From Roseateles saccharophilus (lineage in GTDB: Bacteria; Pseudomonadota; Gammaproteobacteria; Burkholderiales; Burkholderiaceae_C): DNA of 64,000 nucleotides. Shown one piece after another: positions 29,976-38,109 of this stretch. Location: assembly GCF_004342485.1 (NCBI RefSeq), contig NZ_SMBU01000005.1, positions 62,001 to 126,000 of the forward strand, written 5' to 3'. The notes under the pieces were generated by a model that saw nothing but the letters and a program-made list of their open reading frames with translations, was not told the DNA's origin and did not search any database. The translations under genes were made by a program, and so were the position numbers. Position 1 is the stretch's first letter, and each line of letters begins with the position of its first letter.

Positions 29976-30284
29976 ATGCAGGCTGAGGACAGGCTCGAGG
30001 TCGAGCGCCTGGGCGGCTTCGCCGGCATGGGCGGGCCGGGCTCGCACATCCGCAGCATCGGCAGCCTGCAGGGGCATCAGCTCAGCGCCGCCGAGCGCGG
30101 GCACCTGGCCGCGCTGTTCAGCGGCAGCGTCCGGCCCGCGCCGGAGCAACCCGGTGCGGCCGACGGCTTCCGCTACCGCCTCACGCTGCACCGCGCCGGG
30201 GTTGCCGCGCCAGCCGTCGTCGAGCTGCCCGAAGCGGCCGTGCCCGAGCGCGTGCGCGCCAGCGTCCACGACGAACTGGCCTAA
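29976..30284 (+). CDS. Emfourin-like inhibitor of the M4 peptidase
   Basis: 102-residue protein resembling emfourin, the proteinaceous inhibitor encoded with protealysin in Serratia. It opens with 'LEVERLGGFAGMGG', the typical GGFAG block, and later has 'GFRYRLTLHRAG', a beta-hairpin motif of the family. It follows the M4 gene after 6 bp, so protease and inhibitor are co-produced, presumably to keep the enzyme inactive in the cell. Assignment rests on motif and context; no inhibition data are implied. Confidence 0.8.
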   Translation: MQAEDRLEVERLGGFAGMGGPGSHIRSIGSLQGHQLSAAERGHLAALFSGSVRPAPEQPGAADGFRYRLTLHRAGVAAPAVVELPEAAVPERVRASVHDELA

Positions 30285-30452
30285 TGACCTGATGCCGCGT
30301 CGGCCCCGGGAGGGCCGGAACTCATGGCGCCCTCCGACCGTCGGCCGCAACGTGCGCTTCATCGGATGAATCCCGAGCTTCGTCAGGCGGCGGCTGACCC
30401 GGCTCCGTGTGATCTCTAACGTGGCGCCACCGACACACCGATGGAGCCCGCC

Positions 30453-30830
30453 ATGAAGGCCCTTCTGCTGCCTCTCCTGCCTCTGCTGCTGACCACCGCC
30501 CGGCCCGCCTTCGCAGCCGACGCCGGGCCCGCCATCTGCCCGCAGATCGGCGAACAACTCACCGAAGACCTCGCCAGCGCCCGCCAGCGCATCGGCCGAG
30601 ACGGCCATGTGCGCGTCGAGTTCGAGGTCGATGCCCGCGGCCGCGCCCGCCTCGTCGACATGGACGGCACGCGCTCCTACCGCACCCCGGTGCGCATCGC
30701 CCTGGACACCCTGGACTGCCGCGCCGGCACGCCGCAGCGCTATGTCCTTGACATCCGCTTCGCCGACCCCGTGCCCCTGGCCGTCGCGGCGGCAGCCTCC
30801 GCCACCGTCGCCCGGGCCGAGCCACGCTGA
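30453..30830 (+). CDS. Periplasmic protein, TonB C-terminus-like
   Basis: 125-residue exported protein. The ATG at 30453 is preferred over the one at 30441 because GGAG lies 6 bases upstream and the signal peptide starts directly ('LLLPLLPLLLTTARPAFA'). The mature part has the pattern 'RDGHVRVEFEVDARGRARLVDM...IALDTLDC', similar to TonB C-terminal/energy-transducer domains, but without a membrane anchor or Pro-rich spacer. Two cysteines could form a disulfide. The histidine kinase gene begins 9 bp after the stop, suggesting a sensory accessory role (inference). Confidence 0.65.
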   Translation: MKALLLPLLPLLLTTARPAFAADAGPAICPQIGEQLTEDLASARQRIGRDGHVRVEFEVDARGRARLVDMDGTRSYRTPVRIALDTLDCRAGTPQRYVLDIRFADPVPLAVAAAASATVARAEPR

Positions 30831-30839
30831 CCCCACACG

Positions 30840-31931
30840 ATGCCCCCGACGCCCGACCGCCGCCCTGGCCTGCTGCACTGGCACAGCCTGCTCGAGGCCG
30901 GCGGCATCAGCCTGGCGCTGGCCCTCGCGCTGATGCTGCCCGCGGCCATGCGCTGCGCCATCCACGCGCCGGGCGACGGCGGCGAACTAGGCTGCCATCT
31001 GCGCGACACCCTGGGCGGCGGCCTGGCCCTGGCCATATTGCTGTGGCTGATGTGGCTGGCGGCGGCCGCAACCCAGCCGCTGCTGCCGCGCGAGCCCTCC
31101 GTGCGCAGCGCTGCCCTGGCGCTGCAGATCCTGCTGCTGGCCCTGCTGTTCGCGCTGCTGAACGTCGGCCTGCACTTCATCGGCGGCGACGGCGGGGCTC
31201 GGAGCGCCTACACGCTGCAAGGGCTGGCGACCTTTGCCAGCTGCGTCTGCCTGGGCCTGGAATACCGCCAGCGCGGCCGCCGCGGCGAGGCCGATGCCGA
31301 GCGCCTGCGCCGCAGTGAGCAGGACCAGGCCCGCCAGCTCGACGCCGCCCGCGCGGCGCTGCTGCAGGCCCAGGTGGAGCCGCATTTCCTGTTCAACACC
31401 CTGGCCCACCTGCGCCGCCTGGCCCGCACCGATGCCCGCGCCGCCCACGTCATGATGGGCGAGCTGCGCCGCTACCTGGCGGCGGCCCTGCCCGAGTTGC
31501 GCCAGGCCGAGACACCGCTGGCGCGCGAGCTGGAGCTGGTGGCAGCCTTCCTCGCCCTGCATCAGCGCCGCATCGGCCCCGAACGGCTGACGCTGCGCTT
31601 CGAGGTCGCGCCGGGGCTGGATGAGGTCGTCGTGCCCTCCACCTGCCTGTTGACGCTGGCCGAGAACGCGGTCAAGCACGGCATCGGCCCGCAGGTCGAG
31701 GGTGGCGAGATCTGTGTGCGGGCGGTCCATGACCCCGACGAGGAGGGCCTGCTGCGCATGGAAGTGGCCGACACCGGCACCGGCATGGGCACCAGCAGCG
31801 GCAGCGGCACCGGCCTGGCCACGCTGCGCGCCCGTCTCGCCGCGGCCCACGGCGCGCGGGCGCGATTGAGCCTGCACCTGAACCAGCCGCGCGGCCTCGT
31901 CGCGCGCGTGCAGCTGCCCTGTCCCGGATGA
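30840..31931 (+). CDS. LytS/AlgZ-type sensor histidine kinase
   Basis: 363-residue inner-membrane kinase with about four N-terminal helices (residues 22-140). A cytoplasmic His_kinase domain follows with the phosphoacceptor in 'QAQVEPHFLFNTL' (His182). The ATPase part has an N box 'LAENAVKHG' (about 273-281) and a glycine-rich G box 'GTGMGTSSGSGTGLATLRARL' split over residues 319-340. All catalytic elements are present. It overlaps the following gene by 4 bp. With the LytTR regulator two genes later it forms a two-component system. Confidence 0.92.
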   Translation: MPPTPDRRPGLLHWHSLLEAGGISLALALALMLPAAMRCAIHAPGDGGELGCHLRDTLGGGLALAILLWLMWLAAAATQPLLPREPSVRSAALALQILLLALLFALLNVGLHFIGGDGGARSAYTLQGLATFASCVCLGLEYRQRGRRGEADAERLRRSEQDQARQLDAARAALLQAQVEPHFLFNTLAHLRRLARTDARAAHVMMGELRRYLAAALPELRQAETPLARELELVAAFLALHQRRIGPERLTLRFEVAPGLDEVVVPSTCLLTLAENAVKHGIGPQVEGGEICVRAVHDPDEEGLLRMEVADTGTGMGTSSGSGTGLATLRARLAAAHGARARLSLHLNQPRGLVARVQLPCPG

Positions 31932-32938
31932 AAGCCCTGCACTTCAGGCCTTCAGACCCGGGCTGGATGCTGCTCGCCGGCGCCGCCACGCTGGTGGCCA
32001 ACGGCACGCCGCTGGGCAACACCCTGTCGCCGGGCGAAGCACTGAACGCGCTCGCCTACAACGTCATCCAGTTCGGCATCCCGGCCGTGCTGCTGCTGCG
32101 TGTGGCCGACGAGCTCGTCGACGCCGACCGCCTGCCGGCCTGGGCGGCCTATGCCGGCGTCGTGCTGCTGACCGTCATCGGCGGCATCTGGTTCATTGCG
32201 CCGCGGCTCTACCCACTGCTCGGCAAGGCCGACTGGTGGACCTGGGAGAACGACTACCGCCTCGCCAGCACGACACTGATCTGGCATGGCCTGGGCGTGG
32301 CCGTCTACGCCCAGTTGCGCTTCTCGCGGCGCGCGCAGGCGCGACTGGCGGCGCTGCAGGATGCCGCCGCCCGGCGCGAGCGCCAGCTCGCCGCCGCCCA
32401 GTTGCTGGCCCTGCAGGCACGCGTGGACCCAAGCCTGCTGTCCGAGCGCCTGGCCGCCATCGACGACGAGCTGCTGCACCGGCCGCACCGCGCCCAGCTG
32501 CGGCTGGCGGCCCTGATCGAGCTGCTGCGCGCGCTGCAGCCCCACATCGAGGCCGAGGTGTCGACGCTGGCGCGCGAGATCGCCGCGCTGCACGCCTATG
32601 CCCGCCTCGTCAGCAGCGATGCCGAGCACACCGAGCGCCTGCACCTCGCGGGCCTCGCCGACCCACCCGACTGGCCGCTCGCGCCCATGGTCCTGCTACC
32701 GCTGGTTCGCCCGCTGCTGGACGAGGGCGGCGCGCTGTGGAGCCTGTCGCTGCACGCCGGCGACGGCATGGCCGAGCTGCGCCTGCAGGCGCTCGGGCCC
32801 GCGCCGCGCGCGGCCGGGATCGTGCCGCTGGCCGAACTGGCCCAGCGCCTGCGCGCGGTGCATGGCGACGCCGCGGGCCTGGTGCTGGTGGCCGGACATC
32901 TGCCACTGTTCCGGCTGATCTGGCCGGCCCCGACATGA
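31928..32938 (+). CDS. Membrane protein resembling a degenerate LytS-type kinase
   Basis: 336-residue protein with about four membrane helices (residues 12-130) and a coiled linker. Then 'LALQARVDPSLLSERL' (about 161-175) lines up with the kinase signature 'LLQAQVEPHFLFNTL' of the preceding gene. The phospho-His is replaced by Ser169 and the conserved Asn by Glu173. The C-terminal half has the size of an ATPase domain, but no N box or glycine-rich G box is found. I infer a non-catalytic paralogue, probably a heteromeric partner of the real kinase. Overlaps of 4 bp on both sides indicate strict co-translation. Confidence 0.72.
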   Translation: MKALHFRPSDPGWMLLAGAATLVANGTPLGNTLSPGEALNALAYNVIQFGIPAVLLLRVADELVDADRLPAWAAYAGVVLLTVIGGIWFIAPRLYPLLGKADWWTWENDYRLASTTLIWHGLGVAVYAQLRFSRRAQARLAALQDAAARRERQLAAAQLLALQARVDPSLLSERLAAIDDELLHRPHRAQLRLAALIELLRALQPHIEAEVSTLAREIAALHAYARLVSSDAEHTERLHLAGLADPPDWPLAPMVLLPLVRPLLDEGGALWSLSLHAGDGMAELRLQALGPAPRAAGIVPLAELAQRLRAVHGDAAGLVLVAGHLPLFRLIWPAPT

Positions 32939-33675
32939 ACCGCATCCTCATTGCCGAAGACGAAGCCCTGCTCGCCGCCGAGGTCCGCGAGGAGCTGCTG
33001 CGCCAGTGGCCCGAAGCCCAGGTCGTGGGCATGGCGCGCGACGGCCACGAGGCGCTGCGCCTGGTTGAGCAGCTGGCGCCGCAGGTCTGTTTCCTGGACG
33101 TGCAGATGCCGGGGCTCTCCGGCCTGGAGGTGGCCCAGCTGATCGGCCGCCGCGCCCATGTCGTCTTCATCACCGCCCACGAGCGCTACGCGGTGCAGGC
33201 CTTCGACGAGGGCGCCGTGGGCTATCTGCTCAAGCCGCTGGACCCGGTACGCATGGCCAAGACGCTGCTGCGCCTGAAGGAGCGCCTGAGCCAGCCCCCG
33301 GCCGACCTGGGCGGCCTGACCGCGCGCACGGCCGCCGCCAACGCGGCCGAGCCACTGCGCTGGATCACCGTGCAGCGCGGCCGCGAGCTGCAGCTCATCA
33401 CCGTCGAGGACGTGGCCTATTTCCGTGCCGACCACAAATACATCGCCGTCGTCACGGCCGACAGCGAGGCCTTGATCTCCGTGCCGCTGAAGGAGCTGGT
33501 GCAGCGCCTGGACGGCGAGCATTTCTGGCAGGTGCACCGCTCCACCATCGTCAACGCGCGGGCCATCAAGTCGGTCAGCCGGTCCTTGAGCGGCAAGCTC
33601 AGCATCGCGCTGAAGAACCGGGCGGAGACGCTGGAGGTCAGCCCCGCCTATGCGCACAGATTCAAGCAGTTGTAG
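32935..33675 (+). CDS. LytTR-family response regulator
   Basis: 246-residue cytoplasmic regulator. The receiver domain (1-120) has acidic Glu8/Asp9, phosphoacceptor Asp55 in 'CFLDVQMPG', and Lys100 in 'YLLKPLDP'. A LytTR DNA-binding domain follows from about residue 145 ('ITVQRGRELQLITVEDVAYFRADHKYI') to the end ('WQVHRSTIVNARAI'). Such regulators bind paired 9-10 bp direct repeats and often autoregulate. The ATG overlaps the pseudokinase stop (ATGA). Likely targets include its own operon promoter before 30453. Confidence 0.95.
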   Translation: MNRILIAEDEALLAAEVREELLRQWPEAQVVGMARDGHEALRLVEQLAPQVCFLDVQMPGLSGLEVAQLIGRRAHVVFITAHERYAVQAFDEGAVGYLLKPLDPVRMAKTLLRLKERLSQPPADLGGLTARTAAANAAEPLRWITVQRGRELQLITVEDVAYFRADHKYIAVVTADSEALISVPLKELVQRLDGEHFWQVHRSTIVNARAIKSVSRSLSGKLSIALKNRAETLEVSPAYAHRFKQL

Positions 33676-34521
33676 TCAGACCGCCCGTTCGGCCGCAGCG
33701 ATCAGGCGGCTGACCCGCGACACGGACAGGCCGAGCTGGCCGGCCAGGGCCGTCATCGCGACGCCGCCCTCGGTATGGGCCAGCCACAGCGCCTGCTCGC
33801 GGATGCCGCTGGCGCGCTTCAGCCATTCGGCCCAGCTCCTGCGCGCGGTGCGACGGGGCGCCACGGCGAGCGCGCGCATGCGTGCCGCGAAGCCCGCGTC
33901 GCCGAGGAAGATCTGCTCGCGCAGCCGCCCCGGCCAGAGCTCGAAGCCCGGCTCCGATGCGACCAGGCGCGCGTAGCGTTCGCCGGCCTGGCGGCGCTGG
34001 GCCGCCGTGCTGGCCTGGCGGCCCAGCAGGTGGGCATGCAGGCCGTCCACCTCCAGCCACTCGGGCGCCGCTTCCAGGCCGGCCAGCGCCCGGAAGCTCG
34101 ACCCCGCCCAGTCCGCCGCGCCGCGCGCCAGGCCCAGGCGCACCGGCTCGAGATCGACAAAGCGGCAGGCATCCAGCAGATGGCGCTCGCGGTCGACGAG
34201 CACCGCATGGAAGCGGCCCTGGAACAGCGGCCCGCTGCAGGCCCAGCGGCGCTGGTGATGCTGGGTGTAGACGCCGTTCACATGCCGCATCAGCTGCGAC
34301 AGGTTGGCGCGCCGCGTGAACAGCAGCAACCGGTAATGCTCGGGCAGCAGCGCATAGGCCAGGGCCTGGGCATCGAAGCGGTGCAGGGCCTGGGCCAGCA
34401 GTCCGCGCATCTCGGCGCGATCTGCCTCGTCGGCAAAGGCCGGCCGCCTGCTCTCGAACGGGCAGTGGGCGCTGATCAGATAGACCGCGCCGGCGATCTC
34501 GAGTCGAGCAGGCCGGGCCAT
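33676..34521 (-). CDS. REP-associated transposase-like protein (RayT family), catalytic residues lost
   Basis: 281-residue protein with the overall RayT/Y1 pattern: 'MARPARLEIAGAVYLIS', 'LSQLMRHVNGVYTQHHQRR', 'GPLFQGRFHAVLVD'. The HUH motif, normally HxH in 'NHYHL', reads 'EHYRL' here (His62, Arg64). The Tyr of the 'RYVERNPV' block is Phe121 ('RFVDLEPV'). The C-terminal 35 residues form a helix-turn-helix ('VAMTALAGQLGLSVSRVSRL'). It is probably a domesticated DNA-binding protein rather than an active transposase. The ATG at 34521 gives the normal family N-terminus. It ends head-on against the LytTR gene, with stops adjacent. Confidence 0.82.
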   Translation of the reverse strand: MARPARLEIAGAVYLISAHCPFESRRPAFADEADRAEMRGLLAQALHRFDAQALAYALLPEHYRLLLFTRRANLSQLMRHVNGVYTQHHQRRWACSGPLFQGRFHAVLVDRERHLLDACRFVDLEPVRLGLARGAADWAGSSFRALAGLEAAPEWLEVDGLHAHLLGRQASTAAQRRQAGERYARLVASEPGFELWPGRLREQIFLGDAGFAARMRALAVAPRRTARRSWAEWLKRASGIREQALWLAHTEGGVAMTALAGQLGLSVSRVSRLIAAAERAV

Positions 34522-34558
34522 GTGCCACCTTAAGGCGCACCGCCCGGAATGGCAAGAT

Positions 34559-34584
34559 GGCGATCTGCCGGCCACCAGATCGCC
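34559..34584. repeat. Inverted repeat between the RayT gene and the divergent small gene
   Basis: Perfect 8-bp repeat GGCGATCT / AGATCGCC with a 10-base spacer, ending 2 bases before the ATG at 34587 and 38 bases upstream of the RayT start. It may be an operator or an RNA hairpin hiding the start codon; no ribosome site is visible at that start. Confidence 0.5.
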
Positions 34585-34586
34585 CC

Positions 34587-34826
34587 ATGAAGACCCATCA
34601 AATCGAAATCCAGAAGTTCAAGGCCGCCGCCAACAACCTGCACGGCCAGGTCGTGTTCAAGGTCGATGCCCTCGTGTCGAACCGCGAACCCATCGACGGC
34701 ATCGAGCCCAGCAGCCTGCTTGTCATGACCGAGCAGAACGCGCGCGTGCTGATGGCCCTGCTGAAGACCCAGATCGCCGAGTTCGACAGCAAGAAACCCA
34801 AGAGCCGCCACGGCCGCCACGGCTGA
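34587..34826 (+). CDS. Small hypothetical protein
   Basis: 79-residue soluble protein, beta strands then helix, ending in a basic tail ('KKPKSRHGRHG'). It begins 'MKTHQIEIQKFKAAANNLHG'. An in-frame ATG at 34557 exists but would place the start within the RayT promoter region; 34587 is preferred. No domain recognised. Followed after 15 bp by the UPF0149 gene, with which it may be co-transcribed. Confidence 0.72.
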   Translation: MKTHQIEIQKFKAAANNLHGQVVFKVDALVSNREPIDGIEPSSLLVMTEQNARVLMALLKTQIAEFDSKKPKSRHGRHG

Positions 34827-34841
34827 ACCCAGGAGTCGCCC

Positions 34842-35477
34842 ATGCAGTACCCCCACTACAACCCCGCCTCCGACAACCGCCCGCTGTCAGACGAGGAGCT
34901 CAACGACCTCGACGAGTTGCTGGCCGCCCTGCCCACCGATGCGGCCATGAACGTCGAGGCGCTGGACGGCTACCTCGCCGGCCTGCTGCTGACGCCCGGC
35001 CGCCAGCTCGCCGAGCTGCCCGGCGAGGCCTGGCTGCCCCTGGTCTGGGGCGGTGACGGCCAACCCGACCCGGCCCCCTTCGCCAGCGGCAAGCAGCGCA
35101 AGAAGGTCGTCATGGGCGTGCTGCGCCATCTGCAGTCCATCGCGCTGGCCTGGACTCACCAGCCCAAGGCCTGGGAGCCCATCTTCAGCTTCGCCGACGG
35201 CGAGGACGAGGACGAGGGCGCCGAATACGCCGACGCCGAGGACTGGGCCGCCGGCTTCCTGATGGCGGTGGACCTGGCGCCCGAGGCCTGGGCGCCGCTG
35301 TTCGACGGCGCCGACACGGCCGCCCTGCTGGCGCCCATCGCAGCCCTGGGCGGCGAGGACGGCGCGCTGGCCGAAGCCACGGCCGAGGCCCGCGATGCGG
35401 CAAGCCGGACCATCCCTGACGCCATGCTGGCGTTGTGGGAACGGCAGCGCCAGGCCCGACCCCCTCAAATCGGCTGA
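34842..35477 (+). CDS. UPF0149 (YecA/YgfB-like) family protein
   Basis: 211-residue acidic cytoplasmic protein of the UPF0149 family. Diagnostic blocks are 'LDELLAALPTDAAMNVEALDGYLAGLLLTP', 'WLPLVWGGD' and the acidic stretch 'EDEDEGAEYADAEDWAAGFLMAV'. The C-terminal SEC-C zinc motif found in some YecA proteins is absent. Function in the family is poorly known. Good ribosome site (CAGGAG) before the ATG. Confidence 0.88.
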   Translation: MQYPHYNPASDNRPLSDEELNDLDELLAALPTDAAMNVEALDGYLAGLLLTPGRQLAELPGEAWLPLVWGGDGQPDPAPFASGKQRKKVVMGVLRHLQSIALAWTHQPKAWEPIFSFADGEDEDEGAEYADAEDWAAGFLMAVDLAPEAWAPLFDGADTAALLAPIAALGGEDGALAEATAEARDAASRTIPDAMLALWERQRQARPPQIG

Positions 35478-35510
35478 CCGCCGCGCGGCGGTTTGCGTCA
35501 AACTCAGGCC

Positions 35511-35831
35511 ATGCTCCACGACCTGCTCGCCGCCGCCGGCCTGGCCCTGTGCATCGCGCTGGCGATCCACATGGCCCTGCCCTACCGCGCCCAGGCCCGC
35601 GTGGATGCCGGGCTGCGCCGCCTGGGCGGCTGGCTGCAGTCGCAGATGGACCGTCTGACCGGCTGGCGCCGTCGCCAGCGCCAGACCCGCGCCGCCGCGC
35701 TGGAGGCCGAACGCGTCATCCGCCGCGCCCGCGAGACCGCGTTGCGCGAGCAGGGGGCGCGGCCCGAGGGCGAGTGGGACGGCAATGTCTACCGGCCCAA
35801 GAGCTTCGAAAAGCCCAAGAAGCCCCACTAG
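35511..35831 (+). CDS. Small membrane-anchored hypothetical protein
   Basis: 106 residues: one N-terminal membrane helix ('LLAAAGLALCIALAIHMALPY'), then a long charged helix rich in Arg/Gln/Ala ('RRQRQTRAAALEAERVIRRAR'), probably coiled coil, and a basic Lys/Pro tail. The ATG at 35511 starts just before the helix; an in-frame ATG at 35493 is possible. Function unknown. It is convergent with the ABC exporter gene. Confidence 0.7.
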   Translation: MLHDLLAAAGLALCIALAIHMALPYRAQARVDAGLRRLGGWLQSQMDRLTGWRRRQRQTRAAALEAERVIRRARETALREQGARPEGEWDGNVYRPKSFEKPKKPH

Positions 35832-35843
35832 GGGCTTGAGCGC

Positions 35844-37625
35844 TCAGTCCGCGGCCTGCTGCAGCCGCCACATCTCCGCATAGCGCCCATCACGGGCCAG
35901 CAACTCGTCATGCCGGCCGCGCTCGACGATGCGGCCCTGCTCCAGCACGATGATCTCGTGCGCGTCCACCACCGTGGACAGCCGGTGCGCGATGACGAGC
36001 ACGGTCTTGTTCTGGCCGACCGATTCCAGCTCGGCCTGGATGGCGCGCTCGTTGGTCGAGTCCAGCGCCGAGGTGGCCTCGTCGAAGATCAGCAGCGGCG
36101 GGTTCTTCAGCAGCGTGCGCGCGATGGCCACGCGCTGCTTCTCGCCGCCCGACAGCTTCAGACCGCGCTCGCCGACCATGGTCTCGTAGCCGCCCGGCGT
36201 GGCCGCGATGAAGGCGTGGATGTGGGCAGCGCGCGCGGCGGCCTCGACCTCGGCCTGGCTCGCGCCGGGGCGGCCGTAGGCGATGTTGTAGGCCACCGTG
36301 TCGTTGAACAGCACCGTGTCCTGCGGCACGATGCCGATGGCCCGGCGCAGGCTGGCCTGCGTGACGGTGCGGATGTCCTGGCCGTCGATGCGGATCGCGC
36401 CGGCATCGATGTCGTAGAAGCGATAGAGCAGCCGCGCCAGCGTGCTCTTGCCCGAGCCGCTCGGGCCGACGACTGCCACCTTCTTGCCGGCCGGGATCTC
36501 GAAGCTGACGCCGTGCAGGATGGGCCGCGCCGGGTCGTAGGCGAAGCGCACGTTGTCGAACACCACCTGCGCCCCATGCACCTGCAGCCCGGGCGCACCG
36601 GGCGTGTCGGCCACCTCGCGTTCGCGATCCAGCAGCCGGAACATCTTCTCGATGTCGGTCAGGCTCTGCTTGATCTCGCGGTAGATCACGCCGAGGAAGT
36701 TCAGCGGAATGTAGAGCTGGATCATGAAGGCGTTGACCATCACGAGGTCGCCCAGGCTCATGCGGCCGGCGACGACGCCCTGCGTGGCCCGCCACAGCAT
36801 CAGCACCAGGGCCGCCGCGATGATGAGCTGCTGGCCGCTGTTCAGCAGCGACAGCGTGGTCTGGCTCTTCAGCTGGGCGCGGCGCAGCTTCTCCAGGCTG
36901 TCGTCGTAGCGGCGGGCCTCGAAGTCCTCGTTGTTGAAGTACTTGACCGTCTCGTAGTTCAGCAGCGAGTCGATGGCCTTCGAATGCGCCACCGAGTCCA
37001 GCTCGTTGAGCATGCGGCGGAACTTGGTGCGCCATTCGGTGACGACGACGGTGAAGGCGATGTAGACGACCAGGGCCGCGACGGTGATGCCGGCGAACCA
37101 GACGTCGAACTTCACGCCCAGCAGCGTCAGCACCAGCACCACCTCGATCAGCGTCGGCACGATGCTGTAGAGCGAGTAGCTGATGAGGGAGTGCACGGCC
37201 CGCGTGCCGCGCTCGATGTCGCGCGTCATGCCGCCGGTCTGGCGCTCCAGATGGAAGCGCAGCGACAGATCGTGCAGATGCCGGAACACCTGCAGCGAGA
37301 TGCTGCGCGCCGTGCCCTCGGTGGCCTTGGCGAAGATCAGTTCGCGCAACTCGGTGAACAGCGACGTGGACAGCCGCAGCGCACCATAGGCCAGCAGCAG
37401 TCCCAGCGGCACGACGAGCAGGGTCTGCGGCGAGCCCGGCTTCAGGTCGAGCGCGTCGATCAGGTGCTTGAGCAGGATGGGCACGCCGACATTGCACAGC
37501 TTGGCCCCGACCATGAAGGCCAGGGCCAGGCCGACGCGCCAGCGGTAGCGCCAGAGATAGGGCAGCAGGCGGCCGACGGTGCCCCAGTCGCCGCGTGGCG
37601 CAGGCGTCGCGGTGGCCGATGGCAT
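35844..37625 (-). CDS. ABC exporter, Atm1/ABCB7-like (membrane + ATPase fused)
   Basis: 593-residue half transporter with a six-helix membrane domain (residues about 20-310) and one ATPase domain. Walker A is 'GPSGSGKST', the signature 'LSGGEKQRVAIART', and Walker B 'LLIFDEATSALDS', all canonical, so a homodimer with two active sites is expected. The membrane part ('FHLERQTGGMTRDIERGTRAVHSLI', 'GVPILLKHLIDAL') matches Atm1-type exporters of glutathione-linked metal, sulfur or heme species. Start at 37625; the upstream in-frame extension to 37706 runs into the divergent thioesterase promoter. Confidence 0.9.
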   Translation of the reverse strand: MPSATATPAPRGDWGTVGRLLPYLWRYRWRVGLALAFMVGAKLCNVGVPILLKHLIDALDLKPGSPQTLLVVPLGLLLAYGALRLSTSLFTELRELIFAKATEGTARSISLQVFRHLHDLSLRFHLERQTGGMTRDIERGTRAVHSLISYSLYSIVPTLIEVVLVLTLLGVKFDVWFAGITVAALVVYIAFTVVVTEWRTKFRRMLNELDSVAHSKAIDSLLNYETVKYFNNEDFEARRYDDSLEKLRRAQLKSQTTLSLLNSGQQLIIAAALVLMLWRATQGVVAGRMSLGDLVMVNAFMIQLYIPLNFLGVIYREIKQSLTDIEKMFRLLDREREVADTPGAPGLQVHGAQVVFDNVRFAYDPARPILHGVSFEIPAGKKVAVVGPSGSGKSTLARLLYRFYDIDAGAIRIDGQDIRTVTQASLRRAIGIVPQDTVLFNDTVAYNIAYGRPGASQAEVEAAARAAHIHAFIAATPGGYETMVGERGLKLSGGEKQRVAIARTLLKNPPLLIFDEATSALDSTNERAIQAELESVGQNKTVLVIAHRLSTVVDAHEIIVLEQGRIVERGRHDELLARDGRYAEMWRLQQAAD

Positions 37626-37704
37626 GGATGATGCAAAAGAAGAGGATCGCAACGCTGCAGGCCCGAAAATGGTGTTCGACGACCCATTGTCACAAGTGAC
37701 CGCC

Positions 37705-38109
37705 ATGACCCAGGAATCAAGCCCCGTTCAACCCCACGCCGGCCAGCGCGAGCTGGTGCTGCGGGTGATGCCCATGCCCGCCGATTCCAACCACAACGGC
37801 GATGTTTTCGGCGGCTGGATCATGGCCCAGGTGGACATCGCCGGCTCCATCCTGCCGGCGCGCCTGTCCCGCGGCCGGATCGCGACGGTGGCCGTCAACG
37901 AGTTCGTCTTCAAGCAGCCGGTGTCCGTCGGCGACCTGCTGAGCTTCTACGCGACGGTCACGCGCGTCGGCCGCACGTCCGTCACGGTGCATGTCGAGGT
38001 GATGGCCGAGCGCGACCCGGAGAACCTGCACGTGGTCAAGGTGACCGAGGCCAACCTGACCTATGTCGCCATCGACCGCGAGGGCAAGCCCAGGCCGATC
38101 ACGATCTGA
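37705..38109 (+). CDS. yciA: Acyl-CoA thioesterase, YciA-like hotdog
   Basis: 134-residue hotdog-fold enzyme hydrolysing acyl-CoA to free acid and CoA. Family motifs are visible: 'LVLRVMPMPADSNHNGDVFGGWIMAQVDIAG' (with the catalytic Asn/Asp region), 'VAVNEFVFKQPVSVGDLL' and 'VTEANLTYVAID'. Divergent from the Atm1-like exporter with 79 bp between starts. Its last 49 bp overlap, tail to tail, the SGNH hydrolase gene on the other strand. Confidence 0.92.
   Translation: MTQESSPVQPHAGQRELVLRVMPMPADSNHNGDVFGGWIMAQVDIAGSILPARLSRGRIATVAVNEFVFKQPVSVGDLLSFYATVTRVGRTSVTVHVEVMAERDPENLHVVKVTEANLTYVAIDREGKPRPITI

Noticed and set aside
28866-30965. Minus-strand frame across the M4 peptidase region, including a segment 'SRVSRRLTKLGI' that resembles a helix-turn-helix
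   Set aside because: The segment falls partly in the 168-bp gap before 30453 and recalls Fis-like helix-turn-helix ends, but it is short, lacks a start and most of the frame is a shadow of real genes.
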